Assembly: GCA_015501585.1 (NCBI GenBank)
Contig: JADNRY010000074.1
Location: forward strand, 62,001 to 126,000
Source of the DNA: Rhodocollybia butyracea
Lineage: Eukaryota; Basidiomycota; Agaricomycetes; Agaricales; Omphalotaceae
Direction: 5' to 3'
Length of the DNA stretch: 64,000 nucleotides
Shown: positions 35,684-47,454 of the stretch, piece after piece
Position numbering within the stretch: position 1 is the first letter of the stretch
How the letters are laid out: the number at the start of each line of letters is the position of its first letter
Made by a program: the position numbers and the translations under genes
The notes under the pieces: model-generated
Database searches by the model: none
What the model saw: the letters and a program-made list of their open reading frames with translations, nothing else
What the model was told of the DNA's origin: nothing

Positions 35684-35691
35684 GCCAAATC

Positions 35692-36525
35692 GCGGCCCAA
35701 AGGGCCCAGAAGCCTGGATTGAAATTTTCTGGAACACTGGAAAGACATGAGAGAACTAAACTCAAGTAATATACACTAAGAAGAGGGAAAAACTCGAAGC
35801 ATACCTGTCAAGATTGAGAGAAGAGTAAGCTAAGGCTCTGTCTCACCAGGCAACTGAATATAGCTTGAGCATGCATGTCTCAGCTGAGACAAAATGACTC
35901 ACCTGAAAGATTTGACCACTTTTGGCCATACGAGGCGGGTCAAAATCATACATTTCACTTGCAACCTTATGAGGTGGAAATGTTCAGGTGAGTGATAGAT
36001 AGCTGCTGTAGAGCCTACTCACTTACTCGATGATTAGACTCCAGTAATCATAGATTAAATCTGATTAATAGTATAATCATGAAATAAGTTAGTAGCCTCT
36101 GCAGCAGCAGTGTCCATACTTGCCTACTTTGCCCGGCTCGTATCTAGTTGTCTCAGCTGAGATTTGCGCTTGCCTGGTGAGAGGTGCAGCTTTGTCTTTC
36201 CAGGTACAATTAAAGTTCCCTTCTATCATTTAATGTACACTAGTTGAGCTTAGTTGTCTTTGAGCAAAACCACCCTGTATTCTAGCCCTCCCTTTCTTTC
36301 TTTGTTTTCTACTATCGCCATCTAATATGGCGTGTACTTGGCGTGTACAGTACCCATCGTCTCGTGTTTCAATCTATTCTGGGCCTTCTAGGCCACGACC
36401 TGGCTGGTCTGTGTTCAAAACATGATCAGAGATTCAGAGTATTGTCAGTAAGTAAGTGTATAGGTACTAAAATATGTGGGTGAACAGCCGCTATAATCAA
36501 GTGGTTGTGGATCCCCAGTAGCCAT
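35692..36525. other. No gene recognised
   Basis: Mostly AT-rich non-coding sequence; TCAGCTGAGA occurs as a short inverted pair (35878-35888 and 36153-36163), enclosing about 280 bp that could be another small fold-back element. No reading frame of note. Confidence 0.3.
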
Positions 36526-36530
36526 CTAAG

Positions 36531-36783
36531 TGTAACGCCTCCGCCTCTCCATAATCACCACTGACCGTATCCGGCGATACGGTCATCCTAGACGCCGCCG
36601 ATAGACCAAACAGTCTATCTTATCATTCTATTTATTATTAATTATATAATAAATCCGTTACTATAAGTATTGTATGATTACTTAAGAGTCTAGTTAGTCT
36701 TTTACACCGTCGTACACACAATAGTATCCTATTTGTCGTGTTCACCGGTGTTCTTAAGGACTTTGCCCATAGGGCGCATTATA
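36531..36783 (+). repeat. 5' LTR of the Gag-only element
   Basis: 253 bp, TGTAACGCC...GCATTATA. Contains AT-rich TATTATTAATTATATAATAA that could include the promoter. It pairs with 39614-39866. Confidence 0.9.
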
Positions 36784-36951
36784 CTTTTTTGAACATCAAA
36801 AAATTACTATTGTGTGAATAACACAAAGCTATTAGTTTAACAAGCTAAAAACAGTTATACTACCAAGTATAACAACCATTATTCCAACTCACTACACAAT
36901 CCACACAAACCCGCTCCATTTTTCCGTCCCGCTATATCATTTGCTGTCTCA

Positions 36952-39273
36952 ATGACCTCTCGAAATCAATGAGAGAAGTCATATCGGAGCGTGCGCGATC
37001 GCGCACCTTCCATTCGTGGTGACGTGTCACCACAATCAATCTTTTCAGTCGCATCAGCGACTCATTCTGTGCGTGGGTCTGAAGGACGGCACTACAGGCA
37101 GGACAAAAGTCCACCTAATGAACAGTATATGACTATTCGTAAGAAACGGCCGACCCGAGAGGGTTTAAGTGAGATTTCTTCTGCGCTACGAGATGTAGCG
37201 GCATCACTTGACAAGAGTACGCAAGTACTCAATCGTATCCTCAATATAACTGAGAAATGGGATGCATCTAGCATCTGATCTAATGAAGAAAGATCTTCTT
37301 CATCGAGAAACAGCAATAGAATCACTATTGCTGCACCCACACCGAGACAGCCTGCCGTCACACTGCCGGTATTGCACAATGCAGCACCATCTGTTCCTAC
37401 CGAGGCAAACAACTTGGTACGCCAATGGCGTGAGACTGTGCCCAAGGCACCGTCAGTCCAACAATCACTGTTGGACAAACAGTATTCACAAGGGATGACC
37501 AAGTCACCCCGTCATGTTCCTGTATTCCAACAGGAATACGCACCAGTGTCAGTAACTATACCGACACCCATCTACACATCCCGCATGAGACAGAGTCCAA
37601 ATGCGGAGGCAGCGTCTCTGACACTGCGAGGTCCCAGGCCATTACCGGTGACCAAATCTTGCTCACCACAAAGCGCGGTGAACATTAAAAGTGAACTGAA
37701 GTTACCTCGTAACTTTAATCAGGTAGTAGCGATACCACCACAGGAAAGTACAATGTACTTCCCTACTGCAAGGGCGCCAATGGTACCCAATATTATTACA
37801 CCTCCAGTAGTTGTACCAAACACTACTGGAAATCATTCCAGTATGGGACCGCAACACGGTACCCTTCCGGTAGTTCCTACTACCATATCCATTGCCCCAG
37901 CGACACAAAGTGTTGCCCCTCCGGTAGTATACACTACCGTAAGACTGCCCAAATTGCCGCCCAGCAATGCGCCAGAGCCAAGTTCAATGCCAGTACCAAC
38001 GGTATTGGCCGAGTTGCAACCACAGCCGCTTCCGTTGGGAGTAGCTAAAGATTGGATGAGTTGCATAGCAATTCAACGCCAACATAACACCAGTCTCCGA
38101 GATTTCAGATTCGCGCCATCTGGGCTTCCCGACCAAATGGTGGGATATAATGTCGACGGAATACCCGTTGATAAATTGACTACTCCCAGAGAAATCTGGG
38201 ATCGATTTTACATTCCACCCGCTGAGTCCTTTCCAGGACCAAGCAATAATGCCGGAGCGAAAGCGCCTAGCAAAGAATCCCGTGAAGGGGGGAGGAAGCA
38301 CAAGAGTGCTAAATCCAAAGGCCGCAAACGCAGGCCATGGTCGGATGAATCATCTGCCTCTAGTGATACCGAGTCAAATACTGACTCTTCGTCTGATGCC
38401 TCTTGGCTAGACAAATTTGCTACCTGTAAGGGTAAAATTACTCCTAATGAGCGCCGTAAAATACTGCGTTCACTTGCATCTAAGATGCGAGAAACAACAG
38501 GTGACGACGAACGTCGTTCCCGATGGAAACACAAGGTACACAAAGTGTACCGTAAACAAATTCGAGATAAGGTAGGGAATCCTATCCCTCCCATTGAGAG
38601 CCGTAAAGCTCTTAAAGTTCCATCTCCGGATGTCGATGTCTTCGAGCGGTGGCTAATGTCACTTCTCCAATGGATGGTAGTCAACCGCATGTGCGGTGAC
38701 GATTATGATGCTACACGGACTGCCGTGCTTGGCATGTTTCTAAAGGGCAAAGCCCTTGACTGGTATAACGACAAAGTCGCTGGTATACACCGCACTGTCC
38801 TTAAGTGGACATTTGAAGGCGCCATCATTGGTGTCTTTGATCGTTGCATCCAAGCAACGACCATTCATCAAGCTGCACGGCAGTTTGACCTTATTGAGTA
38901 TTCACCCGATACAGGTGTGAGGGATTATTATTCCTCACTTACACAATGGGCATCACGGATGCTCCAAACACCGGATGATGCAACAATGCGGAAACGGTTC
39001 ATTGAGGGATTACCCTTCAATATTATCAGGCAACTCACGAACGAGGGGATTGTTCCGGAGTATGCCAAATTAGAAGTGATGGTCAGAGCTGTCACACGCA
39101 TTGAGGACCACACGGCCCTCACTAAATATTATGTCTCTTCTAGGAATAGAGACGATGAATTTGAATCATCAGAACACCCTGATGAGTCGGACACCGAGAA
39201 CATTAAAAATGTTCTTGAGCCAATCGAGGAGGACACCTCCTTAAGTATTGGAAAGGATAAACCTTCCGAATGA
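36952..39273 (+). pseudogene. gag: Retrotransposon Gag protein, two in-frame TGA
   Basis: ATG at 36952 (MTSRNQ), then TGA at 36970-36972, EKSYRSVRDRAPSIRGD and onward to a TGA at 37276-37278, then open to 39273 (about 770 codons in all, one frame). Residues 1-420 are Pro/Ser/Thr-rich with repeated VVP, PVVPT and APA motifs; then a basic stretch (RKHKSAKSKGRKRRP) precedes the Gag capsid-like domain: FERWLMSLLQWMVVNRMCGD, GMFLKGKALDWYND, WTFEGAIIGVFDRCIQ, RQFDLIEYSPDTGVRDYYSS, RFIEGLPFNIIRQL. The tail is acidic. No CCHC zinc knuckle is present. At the second TGA the sister copy has CGA (ATC CGA TCT), so that stop is a C-to-T change at a CpG. Confidence 0.85.
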
Positions 39274-39613
39274 TTTATTGGTTTATTCCAACGCCCAGGT
39301 AATATGCCTTACCTGGGCATCACTACTTATCCTCAGCCCGGATTCTCACTGAGAATCATCATTAAGCAATACTCGGAAACTTCCGAGTCTGCGCATTGAA
39401 CATTCGGACATTTCCAAATCAAATCATGCTCTAGTGGTACACCCCACTATCGTTTGATTTGGACAAGTCCAAAAGTCTGATGCGCCGCATCAATTAATCC
39501 CGTACTTGATACGGGATCATTCTATGTTAAACCAAATTAAAAATGGTTTGGATGGTGATGATGTCATTACCATTTTCAATTCACATCCCTGATGTTAATC
39601 TGGTGGGGGAGGG

Positions 39614-39866
39614 TGTAACGCCTCCGCCTCTCCATAATCACCACTGACCGTATCCGGCGATACGGTCATCCTAGATGCCGCCGATAGACCAAACAGTCTA
39701 TCTTATCATTCTATTTATTATGATTTATATAATAAATCCATTACTATAAGTATCGTACGATTACTTAAGAGTCTAGTTAGTCTTTTACACCGTCGTACAC
39801 ACAATAGTATCCTATTTGTCGTGTTCACCGGTGTTCTTAAGGACTTTGCCCATAGGGCGTGTTATA
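39614..39866 (+). repeat. 3' LTR of the Gag-only element
   Basis: 253 bp, preceded by the polypurine tract. Compared with the 5' LTR it reads GATGCC for GACGCC, CCATTAC for CCGTTAC, ATCGTACG for ATTGTATG and GCGTGTTATA for GCGCATTATA, all CG/TG/CA exchanges; two other changes lie in the AT-rich block. Confidence 0.9.
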
Positions 39867-40256
39867 CTAAGGTACAGTAGTTGGACTCAGCCCAGTATGT
39901 TGAGTAGGCCTAGGTATAGGTCCACGTTGATTTACTTTTGCTGTTTGATGTAACACTGTTTTGGCAGCGTCTGTCATGTTTGCAGCAGGGGCAAGAGGGT
40001 GATCTGACCTTTCCAATGGGGAATAGGTATTTTTCGAGAAGGATATGGCCTGTACGTAGCTGTGTCAAGATGCTGAGCAGCTTTATTGGTAACTCTTGCT
40101 CTGCGACTCCAAGCTATATACATCTTGAGGGATCCAAAGTTACCAAAGTTACCAAAGTAGCTTAAGATTTGAAACATAGATAAGTCGTGGGATGGAGCGG
40201 AGGGTCTTAAGTCACTTTAAGCATGTTTATATATGGTGTGCAAAAAATGGCGCGGT

Positions 40257-40482
40257 ACAGCCGTTTGCATAATGTTTTGAAGTTTTCAACGCTGATTGAC
40301 AGATTGATTGACAGTTTTTGTATATACTTTTGAACACGGCAGTAATGCCGACTTGGATCTTTATGCTTTGCGTCCTCAGCTGCAATGCCGCATACAGCTA
40401 TGTATAAGGCGCCAATCAAATGTCAATCAATCTGTCAGCATTGAAAAAAATCGAAACTTCAAAACATTATGCAAACGGCTGT
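40257..40482. repeat. Fold-back MITE-like element (226 bp)
   Basis: ACAGCCGTTTGCATAATGTT (40257-40276) and its reverse complement (40463-40482) are the ends; pairing continues through TTGAAGTTT and, with gaps, GATTGACAGATTGATTGAC on the inner side. No coding capacity and no clear target-site duplication. Confidence 0.75.
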
Positions 40483-40585
40483 GTGTAACGAGGCGTAAAG
40501 CAAGGCGACAATAAAACCTTGATAATACCATGTGATAAAATCCAAAGGCACTGCCAGACCTTGGCCAAGGGCTGTCTTGAGAAAA

Positions 40586-40671
40586 TAACCCAAGACTCAG
40601 TTAAGTACTCTAAATAAATAGTCATTTTAGCTTTATATACTTAGGGCTCAGCCCAACTGAGTCTTGGGTTA
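40586..40671. repeat. Short inverted-repeat element (86 bp)
   Basis: TAACCCAAGACTCAGTT (40586-40602) and AACTGAGTCTTGGGTTA (40655-40671) are perfect inverted repeats. A larger pair of inverted motifs, CCAAGGGCTGTCTT near 40565 and AAGACAGCCCTTGG near 41301, encloses this and may mark the ends of an element of about 750 bp. Confidence 0.6.
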
Positions 40672-43128
40672 ATTCAATTATTCACAAACCGGTGAAACGT
40701 AAAGTGTTTGTCTACTCCACAACGTGTGCGTCATAGACTGTCATAGAACATGATATGGTCCGCTAACTGCTGTTTCTCCTTTTCATTCCGCTAATTAGTG
40801 ATAACTAGTTACATATCTACTGGACTTATGAATATTTTATAGCTATACAAAAACGCGGTTTGTGACCTACCCCTTGTCAGCCATACCCCCAGGACCCCTG
40901 AAAATGCCTACTAAGGTCTTTCAGCAGTTTGGACAAATCTGAGGAAATTTTAGCAAAAACCCTTTTGGGTTTCGGCCAAAATTCAAACAAAATCATCCTC
41001 AGATATTGAAGATTGTAAGTCTGCAGAACACCAGAAATTGAACACCAGATAGTTAACATGCTGCTATTGGTGTTCTGAAGCCCCATGGTCCAAAATAGGA
41101 CAGGAATTACACTCAGAAACTGAAAAAAATGCAATGTAGAACGGGCGCTAAACCTGATAAGCGCCGGAAGCCACTCGGTTTTCGGACATTTTCATGACCA
41201 GGGAGGCGATTTTGGCTCGGACATTTTGGCCCAAAATCAAAAAATTTACCAAAAGGCCTTGAGGTGTACTTTCAGGGGTCCTATACCCCCCCATTTGTGT
41301 AAGACAGCCCTTGGTCTGGCCTCCGGCACGCCTGACTTTCGGTGTGGGGTGAGCAATTTCCTCAGAAGCCTTGGATCAAAACTTGAATAATTTGACACGA
41401 ATCACAGCCTATTAGGGAAATGCCAAGACTATACCAAGATAGCCAAGACCTGCCGAGATCCATCAATCTTGATCGCTTGATCGATATTCAAATGTGTGAC
41501 AAGTGACGCCCCGATTTCCAGGTGAGCTTCAAGGTGCCCGCTTAAGTGATATGAACGCACCTGATTTTCAGGTGCCACGGTGAATGCCCCCGGTGTTAGT
41601 CTAGTTTGTCATACTTATTAGAAGTAATCGTCAAGTAATCTACGGTTGCATGCTATCTATGTATTTGTACCATTCTCGAATCCAACACCAACCCCAACCG
41701 CTACTTCAATAATCCCAATTTCTTAGTCCAGGGAACAATAGACCGTGCCCTCATCGCACAGCTGCATCCCCACCGTCGATGCCATATGTGAAACCACCGG
41801 TCTCAACATTGACGGGGTTGTTCACGCAGGATATGGCCCTTGTATTGGCCAGAAACTCCTCAAAGGTGGTATCGGATTCAGCGACCGGCTGGGTCGCAGT
41901 CTCGCTACGCCTACGCAACCGCCAGCCAGACTCATAACCCTCAACTGTTTGTCATGGAGGTGGCTTTGAACGTAGGTCTCCTTTGCTCTACTCCTTTCGT
42001 TTCTGTTTAATATCTGGAAGAGTTCATGGGGAACAATCCACTCTTCTATATCTCTGTGCTCAATCAAGGGTGCGAGACGCGAGTGACTTGTATTCCTTTC
42101 CATGTGCGTTGGTTTCCTATCATTAACCTGCTGACCGCATACCTAACTCGTTCCAGATCATACGCTCCTTTCGCCGCACATGAACCTGCCCCACGTTATA
42201 GTACTTGGATCAAAGGACAAAGAGGTAAGTTCCGGCTGATTATCTTCGGTTTTGAAGATCATCCTTTGTTTCAGGCTTCCAGATCTACAGAGGTCGTGGT
42301 AACTCGACGTATGTCCCTTGCCACGCTATCTTTGATGAAGTCACCTCGCTGAGGCCATGACTTTGCCATCTCGTACATCATGAGGTTGCTTACTCTACGC
42401 CGAACTAACTTAGCGTTGTCTTGTATTATTAGTGAACGGATGATTCAGACCTTACTTTTTCTATTAACGACTCTAGTACATGAGCATCAGGCTCCTGGAG
42501 TTGCGACCGGAAATCATGCTGGTGACCCGCACGGATGAAGTCCAAACCACAGCTCTCAGCAGCCTACGTTCACAGAGAGGCCAACCCACTTCAATTCACG
42601 TGAAAATGGACGAAGTCTTTCCAGAAAATGATCCAGGTCAAATACTCATGCATACAACCACTATCGTGGATGTTCACATTGCCACCACAGCCACTGCTCA
42701 CGTTTCAATAGCAAGGATAGAAATCCATGCTCATAGTCCATACAGCCATTGAAATTGCTCACATTATCACAGGCGTGAAGACTTCCTACGCATTTTATTG
42801 ACCTGGTACGTTTGTCATTCTGTGTGCGCTACTTAGTCTTGTTGGTGTTCACGAAACCGGGATAATTCTATTTGGCAACCCGGTTGCCAGTGCAGCAACC
42901 CCTTTGTTATTTAGCAACCCGATTGCCAGTGGCCGGACTGCGCCGCGAGGATGGCCAAAAAGGTCCTATGTGTAACATTATAATAAATTATGTAAACTCA
43001 GACTTAAGCGGCGACCTTGAAGATCTGGGCACTCCGCATCAACGGTGACCTTTAAGATCTGATCTACTGAGTAATCTATGCAGTTATACCCAACAGGGTA
43101 TACAACAGCATGCAAGTGGCATTACAAG
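40672..43128. other. No gene recognised
   Basis: About 2.4 kb. The frames at 41745-41969 (SHSCIPTVDAICETTGLNID) and 42480-42752 are open but show no family I know and are not linked by convincing introns. 42860-42950 has short repeats of GCAACCCGGTTGCCAGT-like motifs. The region ends at the target-site duplication of the split LTR. Confidence 0.35.
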
Positions 43129-43177
43129 CTTGATGTAAGAGCCCTGACTCTTAATGCCTCAGACCATGAGCAAGATC

Positions 43178-43397
43178 CACCTGTAAAGCCCCAGTATTGG
43201 GTTATGTAAAAGCGGATGTCCGGTTTTAGGATCCGCTTGTAGATAAGTGGCCAAGGTTATATTCGCACATATGCCTAAATACTGCACCTCTTAGGGTACT
43301 TTGGGGTAGAATCAGTACCCAGGCCTTCGGGACCTCCTCGGGATCATGTAAAACTGCCGGACATTGCGGCGCACAACGCTCCGGAGTTCGGAATATA
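43178..43397 (+). repeat. Left terminal inverted repeat of the KDZ transposon
   Basis: About 220 bp matching the reverse complement of 53581-53802 at roughly 85%. It contains a subterminal palindrome AAGCGGATGTCC...GGATCCGCTT that could be a transposase-binding hairpin. Confidence 0.9.
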
Positions 43398-43584
43398 ATT
43401 TTTATATACTGCGCTACTCATTTTTGTAAGTATAGAGTGTACAGCGTACAAGATATTGATTACACTAACGACATGGTATGATAATGAGAACAGCTAGTAA
43501 AGACAGCGTACAGACAAGCGAGAGTAAAACATTGACAAGCAACAAAAGGACGGCAAGAAACAGCAAGAAAAACTGAGCGGTGAC

Positions 43585-45956
43585 CTACTCGCTCACCTCC
43601 TCCTCCTCCTCCTCCTCCTCCTCCCCATTGCTATTGCCATCGTCCTCCTCTTCATTGGTATCGACCACAAACTTGGATGACTTTCTTCTAGCTCCGCCAG
43701 ACTTCTTTGATGCCCTCACAGAACCACCCTTCAAAGACCCCTTCTTCACCAGGGTCTTGGCCAATGCTTTTGACGATGTTTTCATTTCAGAAGATTTCTT
43801 CACCTTTGAGTTCTTCGTTTGAGCGCGGACCTCCTCGTTGCCGTTATCGCGTTTGCGCTTCCTATGAGATCCACCAGCGTCGCTGCGCTTTGCCTTCGCG
43901 GTTGGGTTAAGTGCATCTTCTTCCTCCAGAGCTCGAACGAATGCCTTGTGGTCCAAGGATGACATGCGCTCCCAACGAATGGCGCCTGCCTTCCAGCCTT
44001 CGTATACAACCCTGACATTAGCTGCAGAAAGTTTCTGCGGGCTAGCCATCACAACTCCCTCAGGCCATCCGACGATATTCACCTTGTAAGGCACAATGAT
44101 GGTTTTTTCGTATGTGGCGTAGCTCATTAAGACATTATTGAGACCGGTGATTTCACCTATATCTGAAAATAAGTATAAAAAAAACGAAATAAAAATGAGC
44201 CACGGCTTACGCAAACGAGAGGTGATAAGATCAGCGAGTTCTTTGTCTGTTTCATTTCGGGTGAGCTTTCGATTACCTCCTACATGATAAGCAAATAAGC
44301 GGCAGATCCAGAACATACTCAATAGAAAACTTACGCTTTTCCAACTCACATACGTGGTTCTCCCACATGATAGCCATGTCCTGGGCACCAATGTTGAAGT
44401 TTTTTCGAAGAAACTCGTCGCCGGGGCCTGTACCATAGTAGCAGGAGTGTACGGTATAGTCCCATGAGCCACGAGCCACGAACCCAAGGGTTTGAGAGCG
44501 CGTTGCTTCAAACATGAAATCTGCCTGGAGATAAATGAGCTACTGACAATGGAAGAATGAGAAATAAGAGATAAAATGCTCACCTCCTGTTGCAGCAGAT
44601 TTATTTTTCCTGCTACAAACTTCGCCGCAGAAGCTTTGCTCACCCGGATAGCCTTGAGCGTTTCTTCACTCTTCTCAGAGTCATACTGTTGTCGATATTC
44701 CTCCATGAGGTCAGGATCGTTGAGAGCGTCCATGAGTTCGTCATCAGCCTTGAGCGCAGTGTGGAGATCCCGTAGATGAATCTTGTCACCGACAGCAACA
44801 CCTGCAAAAAATTAGAGTAGAAGCCCATCAGTAATGGGATAGTATATGTCACATCACAAGCCTACCGTCATTGAGCTGTTGAGTTTTAAAGTAGAGGAGA
44901 ACATTATAGTTACTTGCTCTTTTTTGAGGCTTGATTGAGGGAAGGTGTCGAGCGAGCTCCTTGACACGATGAACACCGACGTTGTTGTCATCAGCAACCT
45001 TCTTGTACAATTTGTCAATCTCATCCAGCATATTGTCAATATCGCTGGTAAGTTGGGAAGCCCTATCGTTCGCAGCTTGTCGCATCAGCTTCCGCTCTTC
45101 AGGGCCCATCTCCGATCTCTTCTTCTTCTTAGTTGGCACACTGTTTGAAGAGGAGGCGGCAGCGTGATGTCCAGAATCCTGATCTCCAACACGATGTCCA
45201 GAGTCTCTGTCTGTGGCGCAACCTCTGGAATCTTCAACGCGACTTTCAGAACCATCGACGCGACTTCCGGAACCCTCAACGCAGCTTCCAGAGCCTGGAA
45301 GAGCACTGCCGATGCCAGAGGTCCTGCCCAGTGTGTTTTCACCACTATCAGGGTGTGAGCCGCCGTAAAAACCAGATCCATCCTCGCTGGAATGATTAGA
45401 GGCTGGAGTAGCATTGGATCTAGGCTGAGCTTGGCTGCCACCAGACAGTGCTGACAAGAGAGAGCTTTGTGTGGGTGCATAGTTGGGCCGAGGAGCTGGA
45501 GTTGGAGGATATGAACCTAGGGGAGGAAACGCATTAGATCAAAGTAACAAACCAGTTGAACAATTGTATGAAAAATCAAGAAAATGAAGGATACAAGGGT
45601 CAAACCATGAGATCTATCCATGATGAGTAAAATAAAACAAATCAAAAGCTTACTGGCCAATTCAGCGGTTTTCATTGAAACCTCAGGTAAAGTCGCGTTT
45701 TTGGAGAGTGCCGCCGCGTCCACAACATTGGCAACCTGGGGTGTTTGCCACTGGAGCCCCGTCATCGATGTAAAGACCAAGTAAACAAAGAGCAACCTTG
45801 AAAAAATATTGGGCAGCAGAACCAACTTGGATTTTTGACGAAGTCTAGCACCTGTGGCGGAGCCCGTGATCACTAGGTTTTTAGTCAAATTATCGGCCAA
45901 TACGTACTCAGTGCTTCTCTCTTTCCAACTACCACCATCTCCTCCTCGTCGTCCAT
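43585..45956 (-). CDS. 650-aa unknown protein of the KDZ element (GWP-motif family)
   Basis: Seven exons (45956-45908, 45851-45654, 45516-44866, 44801-44584, 44524-44335, 44279-44211, 44162-43585) keep one frame and sum to 651 codons with stop TAG at 43585-43587. The N terminus is acidic (MDDEEEMVVVGKREALS), then a Pro/Ser/Gly-rich repeat region with SGSCVEGSGSRVDGSESRVE, a basic patch (KKKKRSEMGPEERKLMRQAA), and a conserved-looking middle (LRDLHTALKADDELMDALND; DYTVHSCYYGTGPGDEFL). Near the C terminus IIVPYKVNIVGWPEGVVMAS is followed by WKAGAIRWERMS, a motif that I recall from many unannotated basidiomycete transposon-linked proteins. The tail is Lys-rich then (E)n. No enzyme fold is recognised. 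It is likely nuclear and may be a DNA-binding accessory. No stops, so it is the best preserved gene of the element. Confidence 0.75.
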
Positions 45957-46000
45957 TGTGAAGCCCAAGTTTCGAACAACCGTGAAAGTAATAAGCAAAG
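45957..46000. promoter_or_regulatory. 44-bp divergent start-to-start interval
   Basis: Only 44 bp separate the ATG of the minus-strand gene (45954-45956) from the ATG of the plus-strand gene (46001). Either promoter elements overlap the coding exons, or one true start lies further in. The interval is GC-moderate with no TATA box. Confidence 0.45.
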
Positions 46001-47196
46001 ATGACTGGTAAGCATCTCATCATATGTCTGACATGTGAAATCTGACATATGATCATGATATTTCAATAGAAAAAAATCTCCCACCTAGCCAGCGCCTTTC
46101 CGCTGACGCCCAGGCAAAACGCTCAACTTCAGCTATCAATGCGCAAGATACGCCGTTCAATCAAGTTGCTGAGCAACATGCAGCTCGGAAGTTCGCACTT
46201 CAAGACGTCGCCAAGCAAGCCTTTGGTAAGAATTTTTTATTTTTTATTTGCCTTTTGATTTTCATTTTTTTCCCCTGTAGCATTGCATGATGTGGAAGTT
46301 GCCCGCGCAAAGGCTCAAACTGACCTTGCGGTTGCGGAGCGTGGCGTCACTGACGCTCTGGCAAAAGCAAACAAAAGTTTTTGTGAGTTTCTGCAGCTAC
46401 GCCATCCATTTAGTACTGATATTCTGTTTCCAGCCTCACTTCAAGCCAGCTTCACGCCTCCAAGCACGCCAGCGTGCCAAAGCGAGATTGTGATGCTCTC
46501 TATGCCTTCCAGCTTCACGGCTCTGAGCACGCCAACACGTCGAAGCGAGGCTGTACTCTCCACGCCCTCTTCTTTTCCATCCCCGCGCAAGCCGCTTTTC
46601 AGCCCGGCAACCCGCATTGAGCTTGCGCCTGCTCCCCCGACTGCCTGGTACATTGTCTACCATGGTGTTGGCGGGGCCCAGGGTCTCTTTGATCATTGGG
46701 ATGGAGGAAACGATGCTGTCGGCGCTCGGGATATTGCAGACCATTGGTATGCTCATCGTTCGGTGAAAAAGTTTGATGACTTCCGTACTGCCAAAATGTA
46801 CTACAACGAGGTTTGCAATACAGGTATTCTTAACCTTCTGAAACCAGTTCCTTGCCGAGATGAGATCTTCATTGTCATTCGAGGTGTCAACCCTGGAATC
46901 TATAAGAAAAGGTAGGCTTTTTTCTGCTATTCATCTCTTTGCTAAGCTTATGCTGATGTTACAGGTACGAGCTTTTGAACAAAGGCCTTGGCTGGCGTGG
47001 CGGCTATGTCATCGGCGCTACCAGAGGTCACAACGCAGCCATCCACGAGTTCGGACTCCATGTCACCGAGGTTGAGAGGCTTGATGCGCAAGGCCCCCGC
47101 TCTGATTTTGACTACGGCCTCCTTGACGATGACAAGGTCAAGGAAGAGGATAAAGTCAAGTTGGAAGATACGGACGCTGGCCATTTCGCTGCGTAA
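46001..47196 (+). CDS. RNase H1 N-domain-like protein (two modules), KDZ cargo
   Basis: Exons 46001-46007, 46070-46225, 46281-46382, 46434-46911 and 46965-47196 total 325 codons (324 aa) in one frame with GT...AG introns of 51-62 nt. The N-terminal 90 residues are helical and polar (KNLPPSQRLSADAQAKRSTS; LHDVEVARAKAQTDLAVAER). A Ser/Thr/Pro linker (SFTPPSTPACQSE, STPSSFPSPRKP) leads to WYIVYHGVGGAQGLFDHWDG ... KKFDDFRTAKMYYNEVCNTG, which resembles the hybrid-binding domain of RNase H1 (also seen as a viroplasmin-type domain), and a second half FIVIRGVNPGIYKKRYELLN, GWRGGYVIGATRGHNAAIHE. The tail is acidic/basic mixed. No RNase H catalytic domain follows. A paralogue lies at 9424-10228. Its role in transposition is unknown; binding to nucleic acid is the natural inference. 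Confidence 0.75.
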
Positions 47197-47454
47197 CAGC
47201 TATCATGTAGTCATTGTTGTAGTATCACGCTAATCTGCTGTTTTATCTTGCTATCAATGTAACATTTGTTGAAATCAACGTGCTCAAGTACTGAAATTCT
47301 TAATAAAAAAGTAGTGAATGGCTTGATAATTGTACTAAGCTAAGTAAGAAACTGAATGAAATGGCATATGATATTAAGGCCCACAAAACTGCAACACTAT
47401 GTAACTAACCTGCAGAAGTGATATTCATCGCTCACTGGCTGTTATTCTCACTGA

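Larger units (their letters stand above)
36531..39866 (+). mobile_element. Complete Gag-only LTR retroelement (3,336 bp)
   Basis: Two 253-bp LTRs (36531-36783 and 39614-39866) start TGTAACGCCTCC and end TTATA, and the element is flanked by a perfect 5-bp duplication CTAAG (36526-36530 and 39867-39871). A polypurine tract GGTGGGGGAGGG directly precedes the 3' LTR. The interior holds one gag frame and no protease, reverse transcriptase, RNase H or integrase, so it must borrow these from another element. The LTRs differ at 8 sites, of which 6 are CpG-type transitions. A second, badly disrupted copy is at 55525-60981. Confidence 0.9.

Noticed and set aside
41745..42752. Possible multi-exon gene
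   Set aside because: Open frames are short, cannot be joined by good introns, and show no family features.
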